Assembly: GCF_900103325.1 (NCBI RefSeq)
Contig: NZ_FMXM01000005.1
Coordinates: forward strand, 62,001 to 126,000
DNA from: Mesorhizobium qingshengii
Lineage (GTDB): Bacteria; Pseudomonadota; Alphaproteobacteria; Rhizobiales; Rhizobiaceae
DNA: 64,000 nucleotides
Reading direction: 5' to 3'
The position numbers and the translations under genes were made by a program. The notes beneath the pieces were generated by a model that was not told where the DNA came from, did no database searches, and saw only the letters and a list, made by a program, of their open reading frames with translations. Shown piece by piece: positions 31,138 to 40,353 of the stretch. The number at the start of each line of letters is the position of its first letter. Position 1 is the first letter of the stretch.

Positions 31138-31525
31138 GATCCGCCCATAGACCTATCGAAGACAGGGAAGCTCCGGGATCAAGACCGCAAAGACGGCCAG
31201 ACCCGGCGCAATAGAAGGCCGCGCAAGACGGTCAGCGACGTAAAGAAAAAGAACGCGGCAGGCCTGCCAGGCCGAGCCGTGCGACACGGGGAAGGCGAGC
31301 GGGATTTTTTGGCGCGGGGGCGCCTGGAAATTGCTCGACGGGCAAAAGAGCCATGACCAGCCGGAACAAGGCTGGCATGGCTTTTTTGGCGTGGATGAGG
31401 TCATGCAGGCCCAATCGAGTGCCGCCGATGCGCCTAGACAGGCCCAGCGAAGGATGAAATTGTCCCGCCTCCCTGGAAGAAGCGCGGCCGGGACGGCCGC
31501 GCGTGAGTGGAGGAGTTCTATTATC
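31138..31525. other. Leader region before the amino acid binding protein gene
   Basis: No gene is supported here. The region holds the intrinsic terminator at 31350-31387 and then about 138 bases of leader before the start at 31526. It probably contains the promoter of the binding-protein gene downstream of the terminator. Open frames reading through it on the plus strand are upstream extensions of that gene and lack a ribosome site. Confidence 0.5.
31350..31387 (+). terminator. Rho-independent terminator
   Basis: GCCATGACCAGCC pairs with GGCTGGCATGGC (one bulged A) around a seven-base loop, followed by TTTTTT at 31382-31387. It would end transcripts from the Sel1-like gene; it lies 138 bases before the next start codon, so an attenuator role is the alternative. 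Confidence 0.8.
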
Positions 31526-32647
31526 ATGAAAAAAATGAGTTTTTTGAGCGCGGCCGTTTTTGGCCTGATGATGAGTGCGCCGGTCGCATTCGCCGACGAC
31601 ATCACCGTTTCGGTGGTCGGCCCGATGACCGGGCAGCTCGCCACCATCGGCGATCAGTTCAAGCAGGGAGCGCAAGCCGCCGCCGACGCCATCAACGCCG
31701 CCGGCGGTGTCAATGGCAGCAAGATCAAGCTCGACATCCAGGATGACCAGTGCGACCCGAAGCAGGCGGTCTCGGTCGCCAATCGCATCGTCGCCGACGG
31801 CACCAAATTCGTCGACGGTCATGCCTGCTCGGGTTCGAGCATCCCGGCCTCCGCTGTCTATGCCGAAGCCGGCGCCCTGATGATGAGCCCGGCCTCTTCG
31901 AACCCGGTGCTGACCGACGCGGCGGCCAAGGCCGGCTGGCCGACCATCATGCGCCTCTATACGCGTGACGATGCGCAGGGCGCCTTCATCGGCCCGTGGA
32001 TCGCCAAGAAGTATGCCGGCAAGAACGTCGTCGTCCTGCACGACAAGAGCGCCTACGGACAGGGCGTGGCTGACGCCGTCAAGGCAACCATGAATGCCGG
32101 CGGCCTCAAGGAGGTGGACTACGAAGGCATCAATGCTGGCGAGAAGGACTACTCGGCACTCGTCACCAAGCTGAAGGAACTGAAGGCCGACGTCGTCTAT
32201 TTCGGCGGCTACCATCCTGAAGCCGGTCTGATCCTGCGCCAGTCGGCGGAACAGAACGTCAAGTTCCAGCTGATCATGCCCGACTCGATCGCCTCGCCGG
32301 AATTCTGGCAGGTTGCCGGTCCGGCCGGCGAGGGCACTCTGTTCGTGTTCCCGTCGGACCCGCAGGCAAAGCCAGAAGCCAAGGCGGCGGTCGAGAAGAT
32401 CAAGGCGGGCGGCTTCGTGCCGGAAGGCTTCACGCTGTTCTCCTACGCCGTGGTCCAGGCTTTCGCCGAGGGCATCAAGCGCGCCGGCAGCGACGACCCG
32501 GCCAAGGTTGCCGAAGCGTTGAAGAACGGCAAGCCGATCAGCACGGTTGTCGGTGATGTCACATTCGACGAGAAAGGCGATCTCAAGAATGCCAGCTACG
32601 ACATCAACCAGTGGCACGACGGCAAATACGCGCCGATCGCGCAGTAA
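31526..32647 (+). CDS. Branched-chain amino acid ABC transporter substrate-binding protein
   Basis: The 373-residue periplasmic protein has a signal peptide (about residues 1-23, cleavage after AFA) and a type I periplasmic binding fold (ITVSVVGPMTGQLATIGDQF start, SGSSIPASAVYAEAG, NPVLTDAAAK), as in LivK/LivJ. It would bind Leu, Ile, Val or related amino acids for an ABC importer. No permease or ATPase genes are adjacent. The ATG at 31526 has GGAGG about 11 bases upstream. Leucine supply would feed the degradation cluster at 33.7-39.6 kb, but this link is inference. Confidence 0.92.
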   Translation: MKKMSFLSAAVFGLMMSAPVAFADDITVSVVGPMTGQLATIGDQFKQGAQAAADAINAAGGVNGSKIKLDIQDDQCDPKQAVSVANRIVADGTKFVDGHACSGSSIPASAVYAEAGALMMSPASSNPVLTDAAAKAGWPTIMRLYTRDDAQGAFIGPWIAKKYAGKNVVVLHDKSAYGQGVADAVKATMNAGGLKEVDYEGINAGEKDYSALVTKLKELKADVVYFGGYHPEAGLILRQSAEQNVKFQLIMPDSIASPEFWQVAGPAGEGTLFVFPSDPQAKPEAKAAVEKIKAGGFVPEGFTLFSYAVVQAFAEGIKRAGSDDPAKVAEALKNGKPISTVVGDVTFDEKGDLKNASYDINQWHDGKYAPIAQ

Positions 32648-33143
32648 TCGCTGACGTCGCTCTGGCGACCAGATAACCAAGGAAATGGCCGGGCTCCTCC
32701 CGGCCATTTCTCATTGACGAGATTGTGGCTGACGCAAACGCGGTCGGGGGCGTTAACCGCTTGTCTGACAATGCGGAGCCGATGCTCCGGCAAGCTTGGG
32801 TGATCGACTTGATCGCACATTCCAGCGAGCTAACGTTGCGGAAAGCATGCCGACGCGAATCTATGACAGCGGATTGCATGCGCTTGCCGTTCGCATATCA
32901 GGGATAGCCATCGGCGTTTCACTTTCGGCCTGATTTTCTCGACCCGGACCTTGTCGCCAATCTCCTTGGTCATGGCGAATGCTGTGGCCTTGTCCTTCGT
33001 AGTCAGCGCAGTTTGCCAATGCGGCGCCGCGAACACGCTTAGGATAAACTGCCCCTCCCGCCATTCCCGACAAGCTCTATCGCAATTTAACTAATGTAGA
33101 CCATTCTACTGGAAGGCATTCTACCGACTGCGGGAGGATTGGA
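32648..33143. other. Intergenic patch, AT-richer, possible gene remnant
   Basis: Apart from the hairpin at 32682-32710 I see no supported gene. A minus-strand frame (32830-33036) includes a protein-like stretch (KDKATAFAMTKEIGDKVRVE) but has no ribosome site or recognised family, so it is at most a decayed gene. Composition is less GC-rich than the flanks. Confidence 0.4.
32682..32710 (+). terminator. Hairpin terminator after the binding-protein gene
   Basis: A perfect 12-bp stem, GAAATGGCCGGG and CCCGGCCATTTC, encloses CTCCT 35 bases after the stop codon. Only a short, weak T-rich tail follows, but position and stem strength suit a terminator. Confidence 0.7.
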
Positions 33144-33443
33144 ATGACTGAGCTTATTGACGACGAGGATGTGCTTCCCAAAATCCGCCCAAGCGCCCGC
33201 TGGCGCGCAATGGCTCTGACGGCAATACAGTTTGCACCACCGGCCATCTCGATAGGATGTGCCATCCTGGCTGGCTATTTCACGTATAGAGGCGCCAACC
33301 AAAAACCCCCTGCGGACGTCGCGGCGCTGGCCGTGTCGATACTAAGATCAGGTGATGCCTCCCCCGAAATGAGAGATTGGGCGGCGGAGGCTCTGGGAAT
33401 ACAGACCGACATTCGAATGCCGGCCAAATTTGTCCAGCAATGA
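33144..33443 (+). CDS. Small hypothetical membrane protein (99 aa)
   Basis: The product has one strong hydrophobic helix (about residues 25-46, PPAISIGCAILAGYFTY) between a charged N-terminus and a C-terminal soluble tail ending FVQQ. GGGAGG lies seven bases before the ATG, a good ribosome site, which supports a real gene. It sits alone in a less GC-rich patch without related neighbours. No family is recognised; a lineage-specific gene is likely. Confidence 0.55.
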   Translation: MTELIDDEDVLPKIRPSARWRAMALTAIQFAPPAISIGCAILAGYFTYRGANQKPPADVAALAVSILRSGDASPEMRDWAAEALGIQTDIRMPAKFVQQ

Positions 33444-33693
33444 CAGGTCGGGAACTTGCGATAGTTTAAGGCAACCCGACGAACTTTGTTGGCTGGCGAC
33501 CTCCTCCGCTCATGCGGCATTGTGATTGAGTGCTGTCGCCAACGCCTCGCCAGGAACATCGGCAAGTGGGTTTCGTATTCGGGATTATTGCCCGTGTTGA
33601 CGCCTATGACGCATCGGTTCGGGAACTGCGCCTGAACGTCCGTCTGGCCGGGTTTGCCCCGGCCATTTTTGCTTGCGATCCGTTTCCGAACTG

Positions 33694-35676
33694 TCAGTTC
33701 ATAGCAGCGATCGAAGCGCTCTGTTCCTCGACGAATCGCACCAGCACTGTCCCGTCGGTAACCTGTGCACCCTCGGCCGCGATCTCGGCGATCACTCCGT
33801 CATGCGGCGCGGCGATGGTGTGCTCCATCTTCATCGCCTCGAGGATCAGCAGCGGCTGGCCCTTGGTCACGGCATCGCCTCGTGCCGCACGCACCAGCTT
33901 GACCAGCCCGGGCATCGGCGCACGCAGGCTGCCGATGGCGCCAGCCGCCTCATCGGTTCTCTCCAACGGGTCCGCGACTGTGAAAGTATAGCCGACGGCG
34001 CCGTCGAATACGGTGACGTGGCCTGGCCAGAGGGCGTGGCGAGGGACGGCGCGAAGGTCATGCGAATTGGTGCTGTCATAGGGTGCATCGAGCGCCACCT
34101 GGAACCGCCCATCCGGCCGCACCGAAACCCGCGCCACGATATCCTCTTCGCCGAACTTCAGCCGTGTGCGCCGCGCCACGCCGTGGAAATGCGCATAGCC
34201 GGCAAGCGAAGACCATGGCTCGCTGGACAGCGGCAGTGCCCCCGCGCCAGAGGCCGCAAGGGCGGCCGCCGCGATGGTTTCGCTGCTCGGCGGCGCGACC
34301 TCGGTCAGTGCCGGCTGGTGCCTGGCGATCAGGCCAGTGTCGACATCGCCCGCCGCAAAGTCTGGATCCGCGGCAAGAGTGGCGAGAAAGGCGGTATTGA
34401 CGGTCGAGCCGGCGATCTCGGTTTGTGACAGCGCCGCGCCGAGCGCTTTCAGTGCCGCCTGCCTGTCTTTTGCGTGGACGACCAGCTTGGCGATCATCGG
34501 GTCATAATAGGGCGAAATGGCATCGCCGGCCCGCACGCCGGTCTCGATGCGCATGCGAGCACCTTCAAGTGCTGTGTCAGGAAATTTCAGATGGTGCAGC
34601 GTGCCAGTCGCGGGCAGGAAGCCCTTTGCCGCATCCTCGGCATAGATGCGCGCCTCGAAGGCATGACCGGCGAGCACGATCTCGCCTTGCGTCTTCGGTA
34701 GTTTCTCGCCTGACGCGACCTTGAGCTGCCACTCCACCAGATCGGTGCCTGTGACCATTTCGGTAACGGGGTGCTCGACCTGCAGGCGGGTGTTCATTTC
34801 CATGAACCAGAAGCGGTCGGCTTTCAGGCCTTGCGAGGCATCGACGATGAACTCGACGGTGCCGGCGCCGGAATAGCCGATCGCCTTGGCGGCCTTTACC
34901 GCCGCCTCCGTCATCGCCTTGCGCAGCGCCTCCGTCATGCCGGGGGCAGGAGCCTCCTCGATCACCTTCTGGTGGCGGCGCTGCGCCGAGCAGTCGCGCT
35001 CATAGAGGTGAACCGCATTGCCGAAATTATCGCCGAACACCTGCACTTCGATGTGCCGCGGCTTGTCGACATATTTTTCGACCAGCACGTGGTCGTCGCC
35101 GAAGGCGGCCTTTGCCTCGCGTCGTGCGCCGGACAGCGCCTCGGAAAAGTCATCGGGATGCTCCACCCGCCGCATGCCCTTGCCGCCGCCGCCGGCGCGC
35201 GCCTTGATCAGCACGGGATAACCGATCTCGCGTGCCTTGGAGGCGAGCAGCACGATCTCCTGCGCCTCGCCATGATAGCCCGGCACCACCGGCACACCGG
35301 CCTTTTCCATCAGCCGCTTGGCCGCATCCTTCAGCCCCATGGCACGGATCGCGGCCGCCGACGGGCCGATGAAGGTGAGCCCCGCCGCCACCACCTGGTC
35401 GACGAAATCAGGGTTTTCCGACAGGAAGCCGTAACCCGGATGAATGGCTTGTGCGCCTGTCGCCAGCGCCGCCGCGATAATTCTGTCGCCGCGCAGATAG
35501 CTTTCGCCGACGGGCGAGGCGCCGACATGCACCGCCTCGTTGGCCATTTCGACATGCAGGGATTTCGCGTCGGCATCCGAATAGACGGCGACGGTGCGCA
35601 CGCCAAGCTTGCGTGCCGTGCGGATGACGCGACATGCGATCTCGCCGCGATTGGCGATCAGGATCTTGTCGAACAT
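33694..35676 (-). CDS. mccA: Methylcrotonyl-CoA carboxylase biotin-containing subunit
   Basis: The 660-residue protein has a biotin carboxylase domain (FDKILIANRGEIACR start, ATP-grasp GGGGKGMR, ending near residue 450), a linker and a C-terminal biotinyl domain with EAMKMEHTI, whose Lys (about residue 617) carries biotin. With MccB it carboxylates 3-methylcrotonyl-CoA in leucine degradation. The assignment over propionyl- or acetyl-CoA carboxylase follows from the MCC-type mccB and ivd in the cluster. The ATG at 35676 was chosen because MFDKILIANRGE is the family start; the frame reaching 35751 is spurious. Confidence 0.9.
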   Translation of the reverse strand: MFDKILIANRGEIACRVIRTARKLGVRTVAVYSDADAKSLHVEMANEAVHVGASPVGESYLRGDRIIAAALATGAQAIHPGYGFLSENPDFVDQVVAAGLTFIGPSAAAIRAMGLKDAAKRLMEKAGVPVVPGYHGEAQEIVLLASKAREIGYPVLIKARAGGGGKGMRRVEHPDDFSEALSGARREAKAAFGDDHVLVEKYVDKPRHIEVQVFGDNFGNAVHLYERDCSAQRRHQKVIEEAPAPGMTEALRKAMTEAAVKAAKAIGYSGAGTVEFIVDASQGLKADRFWFMEMNTRLQVEHPVTEMVTGTDLVEWQLKVASGEKLPKTQGEIVLAGHAFEARIYAEDAAKGFLPATGTLHHLKFPDTALEGARMRIETGVRAGDAISPYYDPMIAKLVVHAKDRQAALKALGAALSQTEIAGSTVNTAFLATLAADPDFAAGDVDTGLIARHQPALTEVAPPSSETIAAAALAASGAGALPLSSEPWSSLAGYAHFHGVARRTRLKFGEEDIVARVSVRPDGRFQVALDAPYDSTNSHDLRAVPRHALWPGHVTVFDGAVGYTFTVADPLERTDEAAGAIGSLRAPMPGLVKLVRAARGDAVTKGQPLLILEAMKMEHTIAAPHDGVIAEIAAEGAQVTDGTVLVRFVEEQSASIAAMN

Positions 35677-35755
35677 GGAGCCTCCGCAGCCTGGGTTTGC
35701 ATAAAGCAACGCCGGCGTTCCTTTGACAGGGGCTGCTTTGCAGTTCCGCACTTGG

Positions 35756-35790
35756 CGTAGAGCACTCCCTTGCCAAGGGAGTGCTCTACG
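35756..35790. repeat. Perfect 16-bp inverted repeat upstream of mccA
   Basis: CGTAGAGCACTCCCTT (35756-35771) and its exact reverse complement (35775-35790) flank only GCC. The hairpin begins 17 bases after the stop of the secreted-protein gene at 35807 and 80 bases before the mccA start. It may end or attenuate the upstream transcript; no T-run follows on either strand. Confidence 0.75.
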
Positions 35791-35806
35791 GAAGAGGCAC
35801 GCCTGC

Positions 35807-36184
35807 CTACTTCGACGCCGAGATTGCGCAGCCGCCGCTTGCGGTCTTGAGCTTCCACCTCGTCAAGCCGGCCTGGCAGTTGCGCAGCGCCATCTCTTCC
35901 GCTGCCTTCTGGGAGGGCGCGTTGAGCTTCGAGCCGCAGACAATGTAGAGGTCGACAACGCGCGAATAAAAGGTCGTGGCGTAGGCCGAATGACCGCTCG
36001 CCGCCACATAGGCCTTGTAAGCAACGTTGCATTCGCTCTTCGGATCCGAGCCTCGAGTTGCCGGAAAACGCACGTCTCCCTTGCTGCCCGCGAGTGATTC
36101 CGCCGAACTGATGCCGGTTATCGTTAATATTAGAAATCCTGCAAGTATCGACACGGCCGACTTGCGGCAATATTTCAGTTTCAT
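35807..36184 (-). CDS. Hypothetical secreted protein in the leucine cluster
   Basis: The 125-residue product has a basic N-terminus and a hydrophobic signal segment (AVSILAGFLILTITGISSA, about residues 10-28). The mature part has four Cys (SECNVAY, LYIVCGS, LRNCQAG, GGCAISASK), consistent with two disulfides in the periplasm. I do not recognise the family. The ATG at 36184 follows AGGGTGG and is preferred to an in-frame GTG six bases earlier. It lies between the macro-domain gene and mccA on the same strand. Confidence 0.65.
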   Translation of the reverse strand: MKLKYCRKSAVSILAGFLILTITGISSAESLAGSKGDVRFPATRGSDPKSECNVAYKAYVAASGHSAYATTFYSRVVDLYIVCGSKLNAPSQKAAEEMALRNCQAGLTRWKLKTASGGCAISASK

Positions 36185-36304
36185 TTCCACCCTGTCCCCA
36201 TTGCACTGAGCACGACGAGCAGTAGCGAATATTTTGCTTCGCCGCCAGTTCGTCAGCGGAGATTTTTGACGGCCTATGCTGGTGAATCGGTTGGTTCATA
36301 AAGT

Positions 36305-36835
36305 TCAGCCTTTTCGCAGGGCAGCAACGGCCTGCCGGTATAGTTCCGCCATTTGATCGTCGAAGCAGCAGAAAATGACGGTCTCCGGCATTGTCTTCTG
36401 TTCGATGAATGTACTGACCGTCCTGGCGGCGATCCCTGCCGCCTCATCTTTCGGATAGTGATAGATGCCGGTCGAGATCGCCGGAAACGCTACCGTGCGG
36501 CAGTCATTGGCGGCAGCGAGTTCGAGCGAACGGCGATAGCAGGACGCGAGCAGTTCGGCCTCGCCTTTGCGACCGCCTTGCCAGACCGGCCCGACCGTGT
36601 GGATGATGTAGCGCGCCGGCAGCCGATAGCCCTTCGTCAGCTTCGCATCGCCGGTCCTGCAGCCATTGAGCATGCGGCATTCGAACTCCAGTTCCGGCCC
36701 GGCCGCCCGGTGGATGGCGCCGTCTACCCCGCCACCGCCCAGCAGTGAGGAATTGGCGGCATTGACGATGGCGTCGATGGCCAGCCTGGTGATGTCGCCG
36801 GTGTGGATGCGGACCCTGTCGCCGATGCCGTCCAT
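36305..36835 (-). CDS. Macro-domain protein (O-acetyl-ADP-ribose deacetylase-like)
   Basis: The 176-residue protein is a single macro domain of the YmdB/MacroD type: [20 protein letters not shown], the [14 protein letters not shown] loop, and [13 protein letters not shown] that binds the distal ribose. Such enzymes hydrolyse O-acetyl-ADP-ribose or remove ADP-ribose from proteins. The ATG at 36835 is one base after the mccB stop (TGACATG), so translation is likely coupled to mccB. Macro genes are not a usual part of leucine operons in my knowledge. The frame open to 36985 is antisense extension only. Confidence 0.9.
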   Translation of the reverse strand: MDGIGDRVRIHTGDITRLAIDAIVNAANSSLLGGGGVDGAIHRAAGPELEFECRMLNGCRTGDAKLTKGYRLPARYIIHTVGPVWQGGRKGEAELLASCYRRSLELAAANDCRTVAFPAISTGIYHYPKDEAAGIAARTVSTFIEQKTMPETVIFCCFDDQMAELYRQAVAALRKG

Positions 36836-36836
36836 G

Positions 36837-38444
36837 TCACATCCTGAACACGCCGAAGCGCGTGTCCTCGATCTCGGCGTTGAGCGCGGCGGAAAGGCTG
36901 AGTGCCAGCACCTCGCGCGTCTTGGCCGGGTCGATGATGCCGTCATCCCAAAGCCTTGCCGAGGAATAGAGCGGATGGCCTTCATGCTCGTATTTCATCA
37001 GGATCGGCTTCTTGAATTTTGCCTCCTCCTCGGCGCTCCATGTGCCACCCTTGCGCTCGATGCCTTCGCGCTTGACCATGGCAAGTACCGTCGCCGCCTG
37101 CTCGCCGCCCATCACCGAGATGCGGGCGTTCGGCCACATCCACAGGAAGCGCGGCGAGTAGGCCCGGCCGCACATGCCGTAATTGCCGGCGCCGAACGAG
37201 CCCCCGATAATGATGGTCACCTTCGGCACCCTGGCGGTGGCCACCGCCATCACCAGCTTGGCGCCGTCCTTGGCGATGCCGCCGGCTTCGTATTTCCTGC
37301 CGACCATGAAGCCGGTGATGTTCTGCAGGAAGACCAGCGGGATCTTGCGCTGGCAGCACAATTCGATGAAGTGCGCGCCCTTCAGCGCGCTTTCGGAAAA
37401 CAGCACGCCATTGTTGGCGATGATGCCGACCGGCATCCCATGCAGGTGGGCGAAACCGGTGATCAGCGTCGTGCCATAGTTCTGCTTGAACTCGTCGAAT
37501 TCGGAGCCGTCGGCGATGCGCGCGATCACCTCCCGCACGTCATAGGGCTGGCGCAGATCCGTCGGTACGATGCCATAGAGCTCATCCGCCGGATGAAGCG
37601 GTGGAATCGCTTTCCTCAAGTTCAGGCTTACCGTCTTGTTCCGATTCAGGTTCCTGACGATGCGCCGGCAGATGGCGAGTGCATGTTCGTCGTCCAGCGC
37701 ATAGTGGTCGGCGACACCGGAAAGCCGCGTATGCACGTCGGCACCACCGAGATCCTCGGCGCTGACGTCCTCGCCGGTGGCCGCTTTCACTAGCGGCGGC
37801 CCGCCGAGGAAGATGGTCGCCTGGTTGCGCACCATGATCGTCTCGTCCGACATCGCCGGCACATAGGCGCCGCCCGCCGTGCAGGAACCCATGACGCAGG
37901 CGATCTGCGGGATGCCGGCGGCAGACATGTTGGCCTGGTTGTAGAAGATGCGGCCGAAATGCTCGCGGTCGGGAAACACCTCGTCCTGGTTGGGCAGATT
38001 GGCGCCGCCGCTGTCGACGAGGTAGATGCAAGGCAGATTGTTTTGCAGCGCGATCTCCTGCGCCCGCAGGTGCTTCTTCACGGTCAGCGGATAGTAGGTG
38101 CCGCCCTTCACCGTGGCGTCGTTGACGACGACCATCACCTCGGTGCCTTCGACGCGGCCGATACCGGCGATCATGCCGGCCGCGGAAATCTCCTCGCCAT
38201 ACATCGACCATGCGGCGAACTGGCCGATCTCGAGGAAAGGCGAGCCGGTGTCGAGCAACAGGGCAAGGCGCTCGCGCGGCAACAGCTTGCCACGCGAAAC
38301 GTGGCGTTCACGCGCCTCCTCGGAGCCACCGCGCTCGACGGCCGTGGCCTTCTCGGCGATGTCGGCGACCAGTGCCCGCATGCGTTCGGCATTGGCGCGG
38401 AAGGTGTCGGAGGAGGGGGATATCTGGGTCTGGAGAACGGCCAT
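36837..38444 (-). CDS. mccB: Methylcrotonyl-CoA carboxylase carboxyltransferase subunit
   Basis: The 535-residue protein is a crotonase-fold carboxyltransferase with the MCC-type segments [34 protein letters not shown] and the C-terminal [12 protein letters not shown] and [16 protein letters not shown]. It transfers carboxyl from biotin of MccA to 3-methylcrotonyl-CoA. Length is typical. It begins one base after the ivd stop and ends one base before the macro-domain start, so three genes look co-translated. Confidence 0.93.
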   Translation of the reverse strand: MAVLQTQISPSSDTFRANAERMRALVADIAEKATAVERGGSEEARERHVSRGKLLPRERLALLLDTGSPFLEIGQFAAWSMYGEEISAAGMIAGIGRVEGTEVMVVVNDATVKGGTYYPLTVKKHLRAQEIALQNNLPCIYLVDSGGANLPNQDEVFPDREHFGRIFYNQANMSAAGIPQIACVMGSCTAGGAYVPAMSDETIMVRNQATIFLGGPPLVKAATGEDVSAEDLGGADVHTRLSGVADHYALDDEHALAICRRIVRNLNRNKTVSLNLRKAIPPLHPADELYGIVPTDLRQPYDVREVIARIADGSEFDEFKQNYGTTLITGFAHLHGMPVGIIANNGVLFSESALKGAHFIELCCQRKIPLVFLQNITGFMVGRKYEAGGIAKDGAKLVMAVATARVPKVTIIIGGSFGAGNYGMCGRAYSPRFLWMWPNARISVMGGEQAATVLAMVKREGIERKGGTWSAEEEAKFKKPILMKYEHEGHPLYSSARLWDDGIIDPAKTREVLALSLSAALNAEIEDTRFGVFRM

Positions 38445-38445
38445 T

Positions 38446-39609
38446 CTACACCCCCTCCGCCATGATCTCGCGGCCGATCAGCCAGCGGCGGATTTCGCTG
38501 GTGCCGGCACCGATCTCATAGAGCTTGGCGTCGCGCAGCAAACGGCCGGTAGGATAGTCGTTGATATAGCCATTGCCGCCGAGCAGCTGCAGCGCGTCGA
38601 GTGCCATCTGCGTCGCCTTCTCCGCGGCAAACAGCACGCAGCCGGCGGCATCCTTGCGCGTCGTCTGGCCACGATCGCAGGCGGCGGCCACGGCATAGAC
38701 GTAGGCGCGCGCGGCGTTCATGGTCGTGTACATGTCGGCCAGCTTGCCTTGCACCAGCTGGAATTCGCCGATCGGCTGGCCGAATTGCTTGCGCTCGTGA
38801 ACGTAAGGTATAGCCACGTCGAGGCACGCCGCCATCAGGCCGATCGGGCCGCCGGCGAGCACGGTGCGCTCGTAGTCGAGGCCCGACATCAGCACCTCGA
38901 CGCCTCGCCCTTCCTCATGCAGCACATTATCGAAAGGCACCTCGACATTCTCGAACACCAGCTCGCCGGTGTTGGAGCCGCGCATGCCGAGCTTGTCGAG
39001 TTTTTGCGCCACGGAGAAACCGGCAAAAGCCTTTTCGATGATGAAGGCGGTGATGCCGCGCGATTCCCGCTCCGGATCGGTCTTGGCATAGACGACCAGC
39101 GTTTCGGCGTCCGGCCCGTTGGTGATCCACATCTTGGTGCCGTTGAGCACATAGCGGTCATTGCGCTTTTCGGCGCGCAGCTTGAGCGAGACAACGTCGG
39201 AGCCAGCGCCGGATTCCGACATGGCCAGTGCGCCGACGCGTTCGCCCGAGCACAGCGGCGGCAGGAATTTCTCCTTCTGCGCTGGCGTCGCCCAGCGGTT
39301 GATCTGGTTGACGCACAGGTTGGAGTGGGCGCCGTAGGAGAGGCCGACCGAAGCCGAAGCGCGGGAAATCTCTTCCACCGCGATCACATGGGCGAGGTAG
39401 CCCATGCCGCTGCCGCCGAAATCGGGATCGGCCGTGATGCCGAGCAGCCCGAGCGCGCCGAGTTCGCGCCACAGATGCGCCGGGAATTCGTTCGAGCGAT
39501 CGATGTCGGCGGCGATCGGCGCGATCCTGTCCTGGGCGAAGCGCCGCACCATGTCGCGCAATGCCTCGATATCCTCGTCATGCCCGAAGCTGAGCGTGTT
39601 CGTGTACAT
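38446..39609 (-). CDS. ivd: Isovaleryl-CoA dehydrogenase
   Basis: The 387-residue flavoenzyme has the acyl-CoA dehydrogenase signatures [11 protein letters not shown] and the C-terminal [21 protein letters not shown]. The catalytic Glu is placed as in isovaleryl-CoA dehydrogenases, in [12 protein letters not shown], while the position used by most acyl-CoA dehydrogenases reads [12 protein letters not shown] with Gly. It oxidises isovaleryl-CoA to 3-methylcrotonyl-CoA, passing electrons to ETF and then to the ETF-QO of this window. It heads the mcc cluster, starting one base before mccB. Confidence 0.94.
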   Translation of the reverse strand: MYTNTLSFGHDEDIEALRDMVRRFAQDRIAPIAADIDRSNEFPAHLWRELGALGLLGITADPDFGGSGMGYLAHVIAVEEISRASASVGLSYGAHSNLCVNQINRWATPAQKEKFLPPLCSGERVGALAMSESGAGSDVVSLKLRAEKRNDRYVLNGTKMWITNGPDAETLVVYAKTDPERESRGITAFIIEKAFAGFSVAQKLDKLGMRGSNTGELVFENVEVPFDNVLHEEGRGVEVLMSGLDYERTVLAGGPIGLMAACLDVAIPYVHERKQFGQPIGEFQLVQGKLADMYTTMNAARAYVYAVAAACDRGQTTRKDAAGCVLFAAEKATQMALDALQLLGGNGYINDYPTGRLLRDAKLYEIGAGTSEIRRWLIGREIMAEGV

Positions 39610-39632
39610 GTCGTTCCTCCTGCCGCATGACC

Positions 39633-39728
39633 CCGAAAATCGACTTTGATTTTCGGAAAGGGATCATGCGCGAAACAAAAAATTCTACAGCGTCCTTTGC
39701 GCGTCTAAAAAGACGCGCGGTGCTGTAG
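39633..39728. repeat. Interspersed palindromic element between TetR gene and ivd
   Basis: Two hairpins lie in tandem: CCGAAAATC (39633-39641) with GATTTTCGG (39648-39656), then a long imperfect palindrome from CTACAGC at 39685 to GCTGTAG at 39728 with inner GCGCGTCT/AGACGCGC. I recognise this arrangement as a common intergenic repeat of Rhizobiales. The stop codon and last codons of the TetR gene lie inside it. Confidence 0.75.
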
Positions 39729-40323
39729 CGGATGCCGCGCCGACCAGGCGCATTGTCATTGAAAGATATGTCGCCGTCACTTCAGCGATCGACAGCCGCT
39801 CGCCCGGCCGAAACCAGACGATGACGCCGGTCATCATCTGGATCAGCGCCATGGCTGTCAGCCCGGTGTCGTCGATGCTGAAGACATCAGCCTCGGCGCC
39901 ATCGCGCAGGATGGCGCGCAGTTCCTTTTCGTAGGCAGTGCGCATGCGCAGGATCTGTGTCAGCCTTTCGGGCGACAGGCTGCGCAATTCCATGTTCGAC
40001 ACATGCGTGGCGTGCCGACGCTCGATATGGAAAGCGATATGGTTTTCGACATAGGCCGAAAGCCGTTGTGCCGGGCCCGCATTGACTGGCTTGGCTGCTT
40101 CCCACGCTTTGCTCAAGCCTTCCATGTGTTCGCGCATCAGCGTGAACAGAAGGTCTTCCTTGGTCGGGAAATAGCGGTAGAGCGCGGCTGCCTGCACACC
40201 GACCTCGGCGGCAAGCTGGCGCATCGACATCGCCTCGTAGCCAAGACGCGCGATCAGGTTGACCGCCGCCTCGCGGATCGCCGCTTCGGTCTTTTCGCCA
40301 TCGGATCCGGTGGTGCGCGCCAT
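39685..40323 (-). CDS. TetR-family transcriptional regulator of the leucine cluster
   Basis: The 212-residue protein has an N-terminal TetR helix-turn-helix (AAIREAAVNLIARLGYEAMS then MRQLAAEVGVQAAALYRYFP, about residues 13-56) and a helical ligand-binding domain. It lies upstream of ivd on the same strand, so it probably controls the cluster and itself; an acyl-CoA is a plausible ligand. The last ten or so residues (RVFLDAQRTL) are encoded by an interspersed repeat rather than by family sequence. Confidence 0.88.
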   Translation of the reverse strand: MARTTGSDGEKTEAAIREAAVNLIARLGYEAMSMRQLAAEVGVQAAALYRYFPTKEDLLFTLMREHMEGLSKAWEAAKPVNAGPAQRLSAYVENHIAFHIERRHATHVSNMELRSLSPERLTQILRMRTAYEKELRAILRDGAEADVFSIDDTGLTAMALIQMMTGVIVWFRPGERLSIAEVTATYLSMTMRLVGAASATAPRVFLDAQRTL

Positions 40324-40353
40324 TGTCGTCCCTTCGCGGAACGATATTAAAAC

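Noticed and set aside
32604..33036. Two short minus-strand frames after the binding-protein gene
   Set aside because: They lack ribosome sites and families; one stretch looks protein-like but support is too weak for a gene call.
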